Source: Streptosporangiaceae bacterium (GTDB lineage: Bacteria > Actinomycetota > Actinomycetes > Streptosporangiales > Streptosporangiaceae). From it: DNA of 6,704 nt. The position numbers and the translations under genes are program-made. Each line of letters opens with the position of its first letter. The first letter of the stretch is position 1. Location of the stretch: contig JASHYW010000137.1 in the NCBI GenBank assembly GCA_030042885.1, positions 1 to 6,704 of the forward strand, in the 5' to 3' direction. Shown in pieces: positions 1-5,314 of this stretch. The notes under the pieces are model-generated. The model was not told the origin of the DNA. It did no database searches and was given only the letters and a program-made list of their open reading frames with translations.

Positions 1-1
1 C

Positions 2-376
2 CAGCGGCGGCTGATGCTCAAGACCGGCGAGGTCCTGGCCCGCAGGCTCAGCGGCACCGCGCTGATCACCGGCGACTCCCTCGGCCAGGTCAGCAGCCAG
101 ACCCTGGCTAACCTCACCGCGCTCGACGACGCCGTGAAGCTGCCCATCCTGCGCCCGCTGATCGGCTGGGACAAGTCCGAGATCATGGCCGAGGCCCGCC
201 GCATCCGTACCCTGGCCATCTCCGAACTGCCCGACCAGGACTGCTGCACGCTGCTCACCCCGCGCCGCGCGGAGACCCGCGCCCGCATCGACGACCTGCG
301 CCGCCTCGAGGGCCGCCTCGACGCCGACGACCTGGCCGGGGAACTGGCCCTGAGCGCTCAGGAGTACCGCCAGTAA
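2..376 (+). CDS. thiI: tRNA uracil 4-sulfurtransferase ThiI, C-terminal part (5' end outside window)
   Basis: ThiI uses ATP to adenylate U8 of tRNA and installs 4-thiouridine; in many bacteria it also serves thiamine thiazole synthesis. It is cytoplasmic. The reading frame is open from base 2, so the gene enters from the left; the ATG at 14 is internal, because the residues before it (QRRL) continue the family pattern. About 124 residues are visible. They include ITGDSLGQVSSQT, typical of the ThiI PP-loop/AANH domain, then LRPLIGWDKSEI and the paired cysteines of DQDCCTLL. The protein stops about 45 residues after that motif at TAA 374-376, so it has no C-terminal rhodanese domain, unlike E. 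coli ThiI; shorter forms of this kind are common. It converges on aroF with a 45-bp gap. Family assignment is confident; the N-terminal THUMP part cannot be seen. Confidence 0.93.
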   Translation, partial: QRRLMLKTGEVLARRLSGTALITGDSLGQVSSQTLANLTALDDAVKLPILRPLIGWDKSEIMAEARRIRTLAISELPDQDCCTLLTPRRAETRARIDDLRRLEGRLDADDLAGELALSAQEYRQ

Positions 377-421
377 ACCCTTTTTATACCGAACGGTCCG
401 TGGTGCGTGCGGCCGCCCGCC
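377..421. other. Convergent thiI/aroF intergenic gap
   Basis: These 45 bp lie between the stop codons of two converging genes. They hold a short T run just after the thiI stop (CTTTTTAT), a weak 4-bp inverted repeat (ACCG-AA-CGGT) and a GCGGCCGC palindrome. I see no convincing intrinsic terminator for either gene. Confidence 0.4.
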
Positions 422-1474
422 TCAGGCGAGGACGGGCTGGCGCGCCGGCGCCAGAGCAGGGGTGAGCGTCCGGCCCACCAGGGGGGACAGGTGGGCGGCC
501 ACGCTGGCCAGTTCCCGTAGGTCGGCTTCCACCAGCGCCTGCGGCCCGTCGCAGAGAGCGCTTTCCGGGTAGGGATGCACGTCGACGATGATGCCGTCGG
601 CCCCGACCGCGATCGCGGCCCGCGACAGCGGAACCACCAGGTCGCGGCGCCCGCCGGAATGCGAGGGGTCCACGATCACCGGCAGGTGCGACAGCCGCTG
701 CGCGACCGGGACCGCGCTGATGTCCAGGGTGTTCCTAGTCGCGGTCTCGAAGGTGCGGATGCCCCGCTCGCACAGCACGATGTCCAGGTTGCCGCGCTGC
801 GCGATGTACTCGGCGGCCATCAGCCATTCCTCGATGGTGGCGTTCATGCCGCGCTTGAGCATGACCGGCTTGTCCACCCCGCCGACCGCCTGCAGCAGCG
901 GGAAGTTCTGCATGTTGCGGGTGCCGACCTGGAGCATGTCCGCGTAGCTGGCCACCAGGTCCACGTCGCCCGGGTCGACCACCTCGGTCACGATCGGCAG
1001 GCCGGTCTGCGCGCGCACGTCGGCGAGGATCTTCAGCCCGGTCTCGCCCAGTCCCTGGAACGCGTACGGCGAACTGCGGGGCTTGTACGCGCCGCCGCGC
1101 AGCAGCGACGCGCCGGCCGCCTTGGCCATCAGGGCCGACGCCAGCGTCTGCTCGGCCGTCTCGACCGCGCACGGCCCGGCGATGACGGTCAGCGTGTCCG
1201 GCCCGATCGGCACGCCAGCCACCCTGATCACCGAACGTTCCTTATGATGCTCGCGGCTCACCAGCTTGTACGGTGCGGTGATGCGCATCACGTCGCTCAC
1301 CCCGGGCATGCCGCGCAGGTTCAGCGTGTCGAGCTGATCAACGTCGCCGACCAGGCCGACGATGGTTCGGGACACCCCGCGGCTGACGAACGCGTCGCCG
1401 CCGGCCCCGCGCACCAGGTCGACGACGCCCTCGACGTCCGCTTCCTCTGCCTCCGCTGCCATCACCACAACCAT
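422..1474 (-). CDS. aroF: 3-deoxy-7-phosphoheptulonate (DAHP) synthase, type I-beta AroF
   Basis: Condenses phosphoenolpyruvate with erythrose 4-phosphate to DAHP, the first committed step towards Phe, Tyr, Trp and other chorismate products. The 350-residue protein has a roughly 75-residue N-terminal ferredoxin-like (ACT-like) regulatory domain and then a TIM-barrel catalytic domain. Visible motifs are AGPCAVE (99-105), LRGGAYKPRSSPYAFQG (125-141), QVGTRNMQNF (182-191), LKRGMNATIEEW (206-217), CERGIRTFE (235-243), VDPSHSGGRRD (268-278) and a terminal HPYPESALCDG. The expected metal ligands are C102, H272 and D309, with D298 where Thermotoga maritima has Glu. The ATG at 1474 is chosen because GGAGG lies 8 nt upstream. 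It is preceded by a leader-peptide attenuator, which suggests control by aromatic amino acid supply, with feedback through the N-terminal domain likely for this family. The C-terminal 20 residues are a low-complexity tail. Confidence 0.97.
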   Translation of the reverse strand: MVVVMAAEAEEADVEGVVDLVRGAGGDAFVSRGVSRTIVGLVGDVDQLDTLNLRGMPGVSDVMRITAPYKLVSREHHKERSVIRVAGVPIGPDTLTVIAGPCAVETAEQTLASALMAKAAGASLLRGGAYKPRSSPYAFQGLGETGLKILADVRAQTGLPIVTEVVDPGDVDLVASYADMLQVGTRNMQNFPLLQAVGGVDKPVMLKRGMNATIEEWLMAAEYIAQRGNLDIVLCERGIRTFETATRNTLDISAVPVAQRLSHLPVIVDPSHSGGRRDLVVPLSRAAIAVGADGIIVDVHPYPESALCDGPQALVEADLRELASVAAHLSPLVGRTLTPALAPARQPVLA

Positions 1475-3839
1475 GTCGTCCGCCTCCAGTCATAAACAAA
1501 GCCCCGGGCCGATGGCCCGGGGCTCTCGCTAGGTCGCTTCCGTCAGCGCAAGGTCTGGCAGGCGACCGTCCGGGAACCGGGCCGGTAGCCAAACCAAAAC
1601 CAGAACTGCTCGCGCATGCCGGATAGCTTAACTCATGCCGCGCCCCGGCGTCCGCCGTTGCCTCACGATGGCTATCGCGCTGGGGCCCGGGGCGGGATGG
1701 CCGGCTTGATGCGGCCTTGAGGGGCCGCGGTGGAGCGGTCAGCGGCCGTAAGAAGCCGCCGCCGAAGACGCCGCCGTTCCCGCCGCCATTCCCGTTGCCG
1801 TTCCCCCCGGAGAGGACCTCAAGGATGATGGTGCTGCCGCGCGGCGCCTGGCCTATCGGGGTGTAGTCAAACACCGTGCCGCCAGCCGCGCCGAATGAGT
1901 CCACCCGGACCTGGAATCCAGCGGCCTGCAGTATCTGCGTTGCCTGCTGGACCGACATGCCGATCGTATCCGGCACGTTGACCTGGGCGGGCTGCGCGGA
2001 CACCTCGACGGTCACCGTCTCACCCTGCTGGTACACCGAGCCGGGCGCGGGCTGCTGCCCGGTGATCGTGCCCTGCGGCTGCGCGCTGGTCTGGTCCTGC
2101 TGCTGTTGCAGGTTGACGCCGTGCGCCTGGGCCCACTGCTGGGCCGCCTGTATGTTCATCCCCACGAAGTCGGGCAGCGGCGGACCCCCGGCGACCAGGA
2201 TGGCGACCGTCTTGGTCTGCGGCCAGGTCGTACCTGCCCGCGGGTCCGTGCCGAGCACGGTGCCGACCGGGGAGTTCGAGCCGACCTTCTCCACGACGGG
2301 GGACAGGTGCACACGCTGCAGGGCGGCCTCGGCGGCGGTCAGCGTGTCGCCGTGGATGTCGGGCACCCTGGAGGTGAACGGCCCGGCCGAGACCAGGATG
2401 GTGATCGCCGAGCCCTTCGTGGCCCGGCCGGACGGGCTGGTGCCGGCTACCGCGCCCTTCGGCTCGGCGTTGCTGTTCACCCGCGACACGCGGGCCACGG
2501 TAAAGCCGTTGGCGGTCAGCGCGGTGGTCGCCTGGGTGACCGAATCGCCGGTCACCACGGGTATCGCCGTGTACCGGCCGACCGCCAGCCACCAGCCGCC
2601 GAGCCCGAGCCCGATGCCGAGCACCAGGATGACCGCGATAATGCCGAGCCGCGGGCTGAACAGCCAGCGCTGCAGGAACGGCTCGCGGCCCCCGAGGTAC
2701 CGCCCGCCCTGGTCGCGGTGGACGACGAGCGTGCGCGACGAAACGTTGTCCCCGGCGCCCGTGCCGAACGAACCCGTCCCGAACCCGCCCGTCCCGAACC
2801 CGCCCGTCCCGAACTGACCGCTGCCGAACCCGCCAGTGTCGGCCTGGCCGTTCCCTGGCCCGTTCGCCGGAGTGCCCGCCAGACTGTGCGCCCACCACCC
2901 GTTGGTGGCGGCGGGCGTGTCCAGGTTCAGCCACGGTGCTTCGGCCAGGCCCTGGACGCCGGCCCCCATCACGCCGGTGAGCCCGCCAGGCTCACCCATG
3001 CCCTCCCTGACCAGCCGGACCGCGCGCGCGAACTCGCCGGCGTCGGCCGGGCGCCGTGCGGGGTCCCGGCTGGTGGCCGCGAGCACGAGCTGATCGACCG
3101 CCGCCGGTATGCCGGGCATCACCGAGGACGGGGCCGGGACGCCGGAGTTGACGTGCTGGTAGGCGACCGACAACGGGGTATCGCCGCTGAACGGCGGACG
3201 GCCCGTGAGCAGCTCGAACAGCACCACGCCGGCCGAGTACACGTCACCTCGGGGCCCGGCGGCATCGCCGGTCACCTGCTCCGGCGGCAGGTAGGCGACC
3301 GTGCCGATGAGCAGGCCGGCCCTGGTGTGCCCGGCTGCCGCATGCGCGCGGGCCAGGCCGAAGTCCGCCACCTTGACCCGGCCGTCCGCGGTCAGCAGGA
3401 CATTCTCCGGCTTGACGTCTCTGTGCACGATGCCGGACGCGTGCGCCGCGGCCAGGCCGTCGAGCACGCCGGTCATGATGTCCAGCGCCGCCGCGGGGGA
3501 GAACCAGCCGCGCTCGCGGAGCAGCTCCTTGAGCGTGCGCCCCGGCACGTACTCCATGGCCAGGTACAGGAAAGGCCCGTCGGCACCCTGGTCGAAGACC
3601 GCGACCACGTTCTGATGGTTCAGCCGCGCCACCGACTTGGCCTCGCCGATGAACCTGCGGACGAATTCGTCGTCCCTGGCCAGCTCGGCGTGCATGACCT
3701 TGAGGGCTACCTGGCGGTCCAGCCTGGTGTCCAGGGCCAGGTAGACGGTGGCCATCCCACCGTGCGCAAGGCGCGCCGTCACGGCGTAACGCCCGTCGAG
3801 CAGGCGCCCCGCAAGCGGGTCGGCCAGCATATCGTCCAT
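1338..3839 (-). CDS. PASTA-domain membrane Ser/Thr protein kinase, PknL-like (3' end apparently frameshifted)
   Basis: Eukaryotic-type kinase expected to phosphorylate Ser/Thr on cytoplasmic targets in response to cell-wall ligands. Kinase domain at about 18-278: glycine-rich loop LAHGGMATVY (24-33, with Ala in place of the first Gly), K47 in VALK, HRDVKPEN (139-146, catalytic D141), DFG (159-161), activation-loop T172 and T180, and LPPEQV. A Gly/Phe/Thr-rich linker (335-362) leads to one transmembrane helix (about 398-420). Four extracellular PASTA repeats follow (about 424-487, 488-552, 553-617, 618-677) and then a Gly/Asn tail. As sequenced the frame reads 833 residues, but residues from 697 on look spurious; the likely protein is 699 residues ending Phe-Phe-Gly-Arg at TGA 1741-1739. 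The ATG at 3839 has no Shine-Dalgarno but TAAAAT ends 7 nt before it. The nearby Rv2175c-like gene (5371-5733) and the DAHP synthase gene match the pknL neighbourhood of mycobacteria, although mycobacterial PknL lacks PASTA repeats. Family certain, orthology likely. Confidence 0.93.
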   Translation of the reverse strand: MDDMLADPLAGRLLDGRYAVTARLAHGGMATVYLALDTRLDRQVALKVMHAELARDDEFVRRFIGEAKSVARLNHQNVVAVFDQGADGPFLYLAMEYVPGRTLKELLRERGWFSPAAALDIMTGVLDGLAAAHASGIVHRDVKPENVLLTADGRVKVADFGLARAHAAAGHTRAGLLIGTVAYLPPEQVTGDAAGPRGDVYSAGVVLFELLTGRPPFSGDTPLSVAYQHVNSGVPAPSSVMPGIPAAVDQLVLAATSRDPARRPADAGEFARAVRLVREGMGEPGGLTGVMGAGVQGLAEAPWLNLDTPAATNGWWAHSLAGTPANGPGNGQADTGGFGSGQFGTGGFGTGGFGTGSFGTGAGDNVSSRTLVVHRDQGGRYLGGREPFLQRWLFSPRLGIIAVILVLGIGLGLGGWWLAVGRYTAIPVVTGDSVTQATTALTANGFTVARVSRVNSNAEPKGAVAGTSPSGRATKGSAITILVSAGPFTSRVPDIHGDTLTAAEAALQRVHLSPVVEKVGSNSPVGTVLGTDPRAGTTWPQTKTVAILVAGGPPLPDFVGMNIQAAQQWAQAHGVNLQQQQDQTSAQPQGTITGQQPAPGSVYQQGETVTVEVSAQPAQVNVPDTIGMSVQQATQILQAAGFQVRVDSFGAAGGTVFDYTPIGQAPRGSTIILEVLSGGNGNGNGGGNGGVFGGGFLRPLTAPPRPLKAASSRPSRPGPQRDSHREATADAGARHELSYPACASSSGFGLATGPVPGRSPARPCADGSDLARAPGHRPGALFMTGGGRHGCGDGSGGRGSGRRGRRRPGARGRRRRVRQPRGVPNHRRPGRRR
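1483..1487 (-). promoter_or_regulatory. Shine-Dalgarno site of aroF
   Basis: GGAGG on the minus strand, 8 nt before the aroF ATG. It fixes the start. It also sets aroF apart from the other starts in the window, which lack such a site: aroF is read from an mRNA with a real 5' leader. The site lies just beyond the T-rich tail of the terminator hairpin, so only read-through transcripts contain it. Confidence 0.85.
1491..1523 (-). terminator. Intrinsic terminator acting as the aroF attenuator
   Basis: On the minus strand GCCCCGGGCC (1523-1514), loop ATC, then GGCCCGGGGC (1510-1501) form a perfect 10-bp stem with a 3-nt loop, followed at once by TTTGTTTATG (1500-1491). The T-rich side shows that it acts on minus-strand transcripts; the plus-strand side (TCTCGCTAGG) has no T run. 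It lies between a small aromatic-rich ORF and the aroF ribosome binding site, the position of an attenuator. The T tract is interrupted by a G, so termination may be partial. It also argues that the upstream kinase gene ends before this point. Confidence 0.85.
1543..1617 (-). CDS. aroF leader peptide, 24 aa, aromatic-rich
   Basis: Short ORF from ATG (1617-1615) to TGA (1545-1543). It begins MREQFWFWFGYRPG and ends ACQTLR. Residues 5-11 are Phe-Trp-Phe-Trp-Phe-Gly-Tyr: six aromatic residues in seven, covering all three end products of the pathway served by the gene downstream. Two adjacent Trp-Phe pairs are very unlikely by chance in DNA this GC-rich, since TTT and TTC need T-rich codons. No Shine-Dalgarno is visible, but a TAAGCT hexamer ends 7 nt before the ATG, which suggests a leaderless transcript starting at the ATG. 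The peptide probably has no function beyond sensing charged tRNA-Trp, tRNA-Phe and perhaps tRNA-Tyr. It overlaps the read-through tail of the kinase frame in another frame. I do not recall a named family for it. Confidence 0.8.
   Translation of the reverse strand: MREQFWFWFGYRPGSRTVACQTLR
1625..1630 (-). promoter_or_regulatory. Candidate -10 element for the aroF leader transcript
   Basis: TAAGCT on the minus strand (TANNNT pattern), 7 nt before the leader-peptide ATG, so transcription would start at or next to that ATG. No good -35 hexamer is seen 17-18 nt upstream. The same arrangement precedes the kinase, oxidoreductase and metF starts. Confidence 0.5.
1711..1728 (-). terminator. Possible hairpin after the restored kinase stop
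   Basis: On the minus strand GCGGCC (1728-1723), loop CCTCAA, GGCCGC (1716-1711): a perfect 6-bp stem that starts 10 nt after the TGA at 1741-1739, which would end the kinase once the frameshift is corrected. No T run follows, so it is at best a weak or T-less terminator. Its position fits the end of the kinase gene. Confidence 0.35.
2754..2834 (-). repeat. Pentapeptide FG-type repeat in the kinase juxtamembrane linker
   Basis: Residues 336-362 of the kinase are variants of Phe-Gly-Thr-Gly-Gly. In DNA the period is 15 nt and is exact over 39 nt (2775-2813: two full units and nine further bases). A perfect in-frame 15-nt repeat can change copy number by slippage without breaking the frame. 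It lies just before the transmembrane helix, on the cytoplasmic side. Confidence 0.85.
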
Positions 3840-3846
3840 CGCGACG

Positions 3847-3852
3847 ATTTTA
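3847..3852 (-). promoter_or_regulatory. Candidate -10 element of the kinase gene
   Basis: TAAAAT on the minus strand, 7 nt before the kinase ATG. It is the best -10 match in the window and is placed so that the first base of the mRNA would be the start codon. No Shine-Dalgarno and no clear -35 are seen. Confidence 0.6.
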
Positions 3853-3901
3853 CGGTTGTTTGGCTCATGTGGCGGCGGTAATCAACGTGAGCGGGCCCGC
3901 G

Positions 3902-3907
3902 TAGCCT
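3902..3907 (+). promoter_or_regulatory. Candidate -10 element of the oxidoreductase gene
   Basis: TAGCCT on the plus strand, 8 nt before GTG 3916. Together with the kinase -10 it defines a 76-bp divergent promoter region (3840-3915). The hexamer would lie inside the coding frame if the upstream TTG at 3856 were used, which supports the GTG as the start. Confidence 0.55.
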
Positions 3908-3915
3908 GTCTGATT

Positions 3916-5097
3916 GTGACTGATCACGGCCGGGTCGTGGTGGCGGGCGCGGGGCTGGCCGGGCTGCGCACCGCCGAGGAACTGCGGGCGCGCGGCTACG
4001 CCGGCCAGATCACCCTGATCGGGGCGGAGGCGCGGCCCCCGTATGACCGGCCGCCGCTATCGAAGAAGGTGCTGACCGAGGCCGGGATCGACCCGTCGCT
4101 GCGGCCCGACTTCGGAGCGCTGGACGTGGACTTCCGGCCGGACGAGACCGCCACCGGGCTCGATGACGCGGTCCTGGTGACCACCCGCGCCAAATACCCC
4201 TTTGATCACCTGGTGCTGGCTACCGGGGCCCTGCCGGTGGCGCTCCCCGGCGACGGCCGGCAGCGCTTCCTGCGCAGCTACGACGACGCGCTGGCGCTGC
4301 GGGACCTGCTCAGGCCGGGGCTGCGGCTGGCCATCGTCGGCGCGGGCTGGATCGGCGCGGAACTGGCCACCGCGGCGGTCGCGCACGGCAGCGAGGTCAC
4401 GGTGGTGGAGGCCGGACCCGCGCCCGTTGCCGCCGCGATCGGGGCCCCGGTGGGAGCGCAGACGGCGCGCTGGTATGCCGACGCGGGCGTGCGGCTGCGG
4501 GTGGGTACAGCCGTGGAGTCGGTGCAGCCGGGCGGCCTTGCGCTGGCTGACGGCGACTGGATCGCGGCAGACGAGATCGTCACCGCGGTCGGGGTCCGGC
4601 CCGCCATCGGCTGGCTTGAAGGCTCGGGCGTGCGGGTGGAGAACGGCGTGGCCGTCGACGCGGGCCTGCGCGCCTCCCGGCCGGGCGTCTATGCGGTGGG
4701 AGACTGCGCCGCGTTCTTCTCGCGCCGGTTCGGGCGGCGGCTGCGGTTCGAGCACTGGGACGTGGCGCTGCACGCGCCCGAGGTGGTCGCGGCCAACGTG
4801 CTCGGCGGCGACGCGGCCTACGACCCGGTGCCGTACTTCTGGTCCGAGCAGTTCGGGCGCATGGTGCAGTACGCCGGATACCACGGTGACGCCGATCGGC
4901 TCATCTGGCGAGGCGACCCGGCCGGGCCGACCTGTGCTGCGTGCTGGCTCTCCGCCGGCCGGCTGGTGGCGATCTTGACCGTGGACCGGCCCCGCGACCT
5001 GCAGCAGGGCCGCCGGATGATCGCCTCGGCCGACCCCGTGGACGCGGAGCGCCTCGGCGACCCCACCATCCCAGTCAAAGACGCGTTCGTCTCCTGA
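3916..5097 (+). CDS. FAD-dependent NAD(P)H oxidoreductase, ferredoxin/rubredoxin reductase type
   Basis: Flavoprotein predicted to pass electrons from NAD(P)H through FAD to a small iron-sulfur partner or other acceptor in the cytoplasm. The 393 residues begin with an FAD-binding Rossmann motif (GAGLAG, 11-16), then PYDRPPLSK (42-50), a signature of the BphA4/ferredoxin-reductase group, LATGALP, and a second NAD-binding GAGWIG (142-147). GVYAVGDCA (257-265) contacts the FAD. The C-terminal reductase domain has EHWDVALHAPEVVAANVLG and VPYFWSEQFG. GTG 3916 is preferred because it places the Rossmann strand at residue 7 and follows a -10-like hexamer; the frame is open back to a TTG at 3856, but that adds 20 residues without family resemblance. 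No ferredoxin gene is next to it, so the partner is unknown. It is divergent from the kinase gene and may share control with it. Confidence 0.93.
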   Translation: MTDHGRVVVAGAGLAGLRTAEELRARGYAGQITLIGAEARPPYDRPPLSKKVLTEAGIDPSLRPDFGALDVDFRPDETATGLDDAVLVTTRAKYPFDHLVLATGALPVALPGDGRQRFLRSYDDALALRDLLRPGLRLAIVGAGWIGAELATAAVAHGSEVTVVEAGPAPVAAAIGAPVGAQTARWYADAGVRLRVGTAVESVQPGGLALADGDWIAADEIVTAVGVRPAIGWLEGSGVRVENGVAVDAGLRASRPGVYAVGDCAAFFSRRFGRRLRFEHWDVALHAPEVVAANVLGGDAAYDPVPYFWSEQFGRMVQYAGYHGDADRLIWRGDPAGPTCAACWLSAGRLVAILTVDRPRDLQQGRRMIASADPVDAERLGDPTIPVKDAFVS

Positions 5098-5129
5098 ACC
5101 GGTGCTGCGCGTCTCCGCCGACCAGGAAT

Positions 5130-5213
5130 TATCGGGGAGGATTCAGGCTTCGGGGAGTGTTTTGTGCACTATAGACCCCCTAATCCTCCCATAAACCCGA
5201 ATACTCCCCGAAA
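5130..5213. repeat. Four-copy 18-nt repeat array, two direct and two inverted
   Basis: The consensus TTTCGGGGAGTATTCGGG occurs on the plus strand at 5130-5147 and 5148-5165, and on the minus strand at 5213-5196 and 5195-5178. Within each pair the copies are exactly abutting with an 18-nt period. The two pairs face each other across about 12 nt, so 5129-5161 and 5182-5214 also form an imperfect inverted repeat, matching at 25 of 33 positions with a 20-nt loop. The CGGGGAG core is the best kept part; copy 4 has ATGGGAG. It lies 33 bp after the oxidoreductase stop in an AT-richer patch. It could be an operator array, a structured 3' end or terminator of the oxidoreductase mRNA, or a small relic element. 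Confidence 0.75.
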
Positions 5214-5314
5214 ATATCGGCGTTAGCTCGAACTGGTGAGCGACAAACTGACCTCTGAGGCTGGCGGTGCCGATGAGGCCGCTTCTCGGGGAAGCCCCGG
5301 CCGACACGGCCCGG

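Larger units (their letters stand above)
1491..1617 (-). promoter_or_regulatory. aroF transcription attenuator (leader, alternative pairings, terminator)
   Basis: The whole element reads, in order: leader peptide, spacer, terminator, T tract, then the aroF ribosome binding site. Two alternative pairings are visible. GGTTTGGC (1595-1588, inside the Trp/Phe codons) can pair with GCCAGACC (1559-1552), 8 bp with one G-U. GGCCCGG (1583-1577) is exactly complementary to CCGGGCC (1520-1514), the 5' arm of the terminator, giving a 7-bp antiterminator. A ribosome held on the Trp/Phe codons would block the first pairing and leave the second free, so aroF would be transcribed. Smooth translation would let the terminator form. 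The elements are seen; the mechanism is inferred from classic amino-acid attenuators and has not been tested here. Confidence 0.75.
1338..1751 (-). other. Spurious read-through tail of the kinase frame
   Basis: From codon 697 (TTA, 1751-1749) the kinase frame runs 137 codons further. It passes through the candidate 3' hairpin, the leader peptide and the attenuator terminator, then goes 137 bp into aroF on the same strand. The encoded residues are Arg/Pro/Gly-rich without domain character. Dropping the single base at 1749 turns TTC-TTA-CGG into TTC-TTC-GGC-CGC-TGA and ends the protein in its natural Gly/Phe tail. I treat this tail as an artefact of a one-base insertion, either a real mutation or a sequence error. 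Confidence 0.75.

Noticed and set aside
575..1495. Long plus-strand ORF (306 codons) opposite aroF
   Set aside because: It is the complement of a clearly recognised DAHP synthase; its translation is His/Arg/Asp-rich without domain character, as usual for shadows in GC-rich DNA.
2106..3881. 591-codon plus-strand ORF opposite the kinase gene
   Set aside because: Antisense shadow of the kinase and PASTA coding sequence; Arg/Gly/Pro/Ala-rich, no recognisable motif.
3856..3915. Upstream TTG start extending the oxidoreductase by 20 residues
   Set aside because: The extension precedes the Rossmann strand without family similarity and would run through the TAGCCT -10-like element.
5130..5213. CRISPR array
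   Set aside because: The repeats abut with no spacers and change strand halfway; there are no cas genes.
5287..5311. Short hairpins CGGGG-AAG-CCCCG and GGCCG-ACA-CGGCC as a terminator
   Set aside because: Small stems without a T run; such pairs are expected by chance at this GC content.
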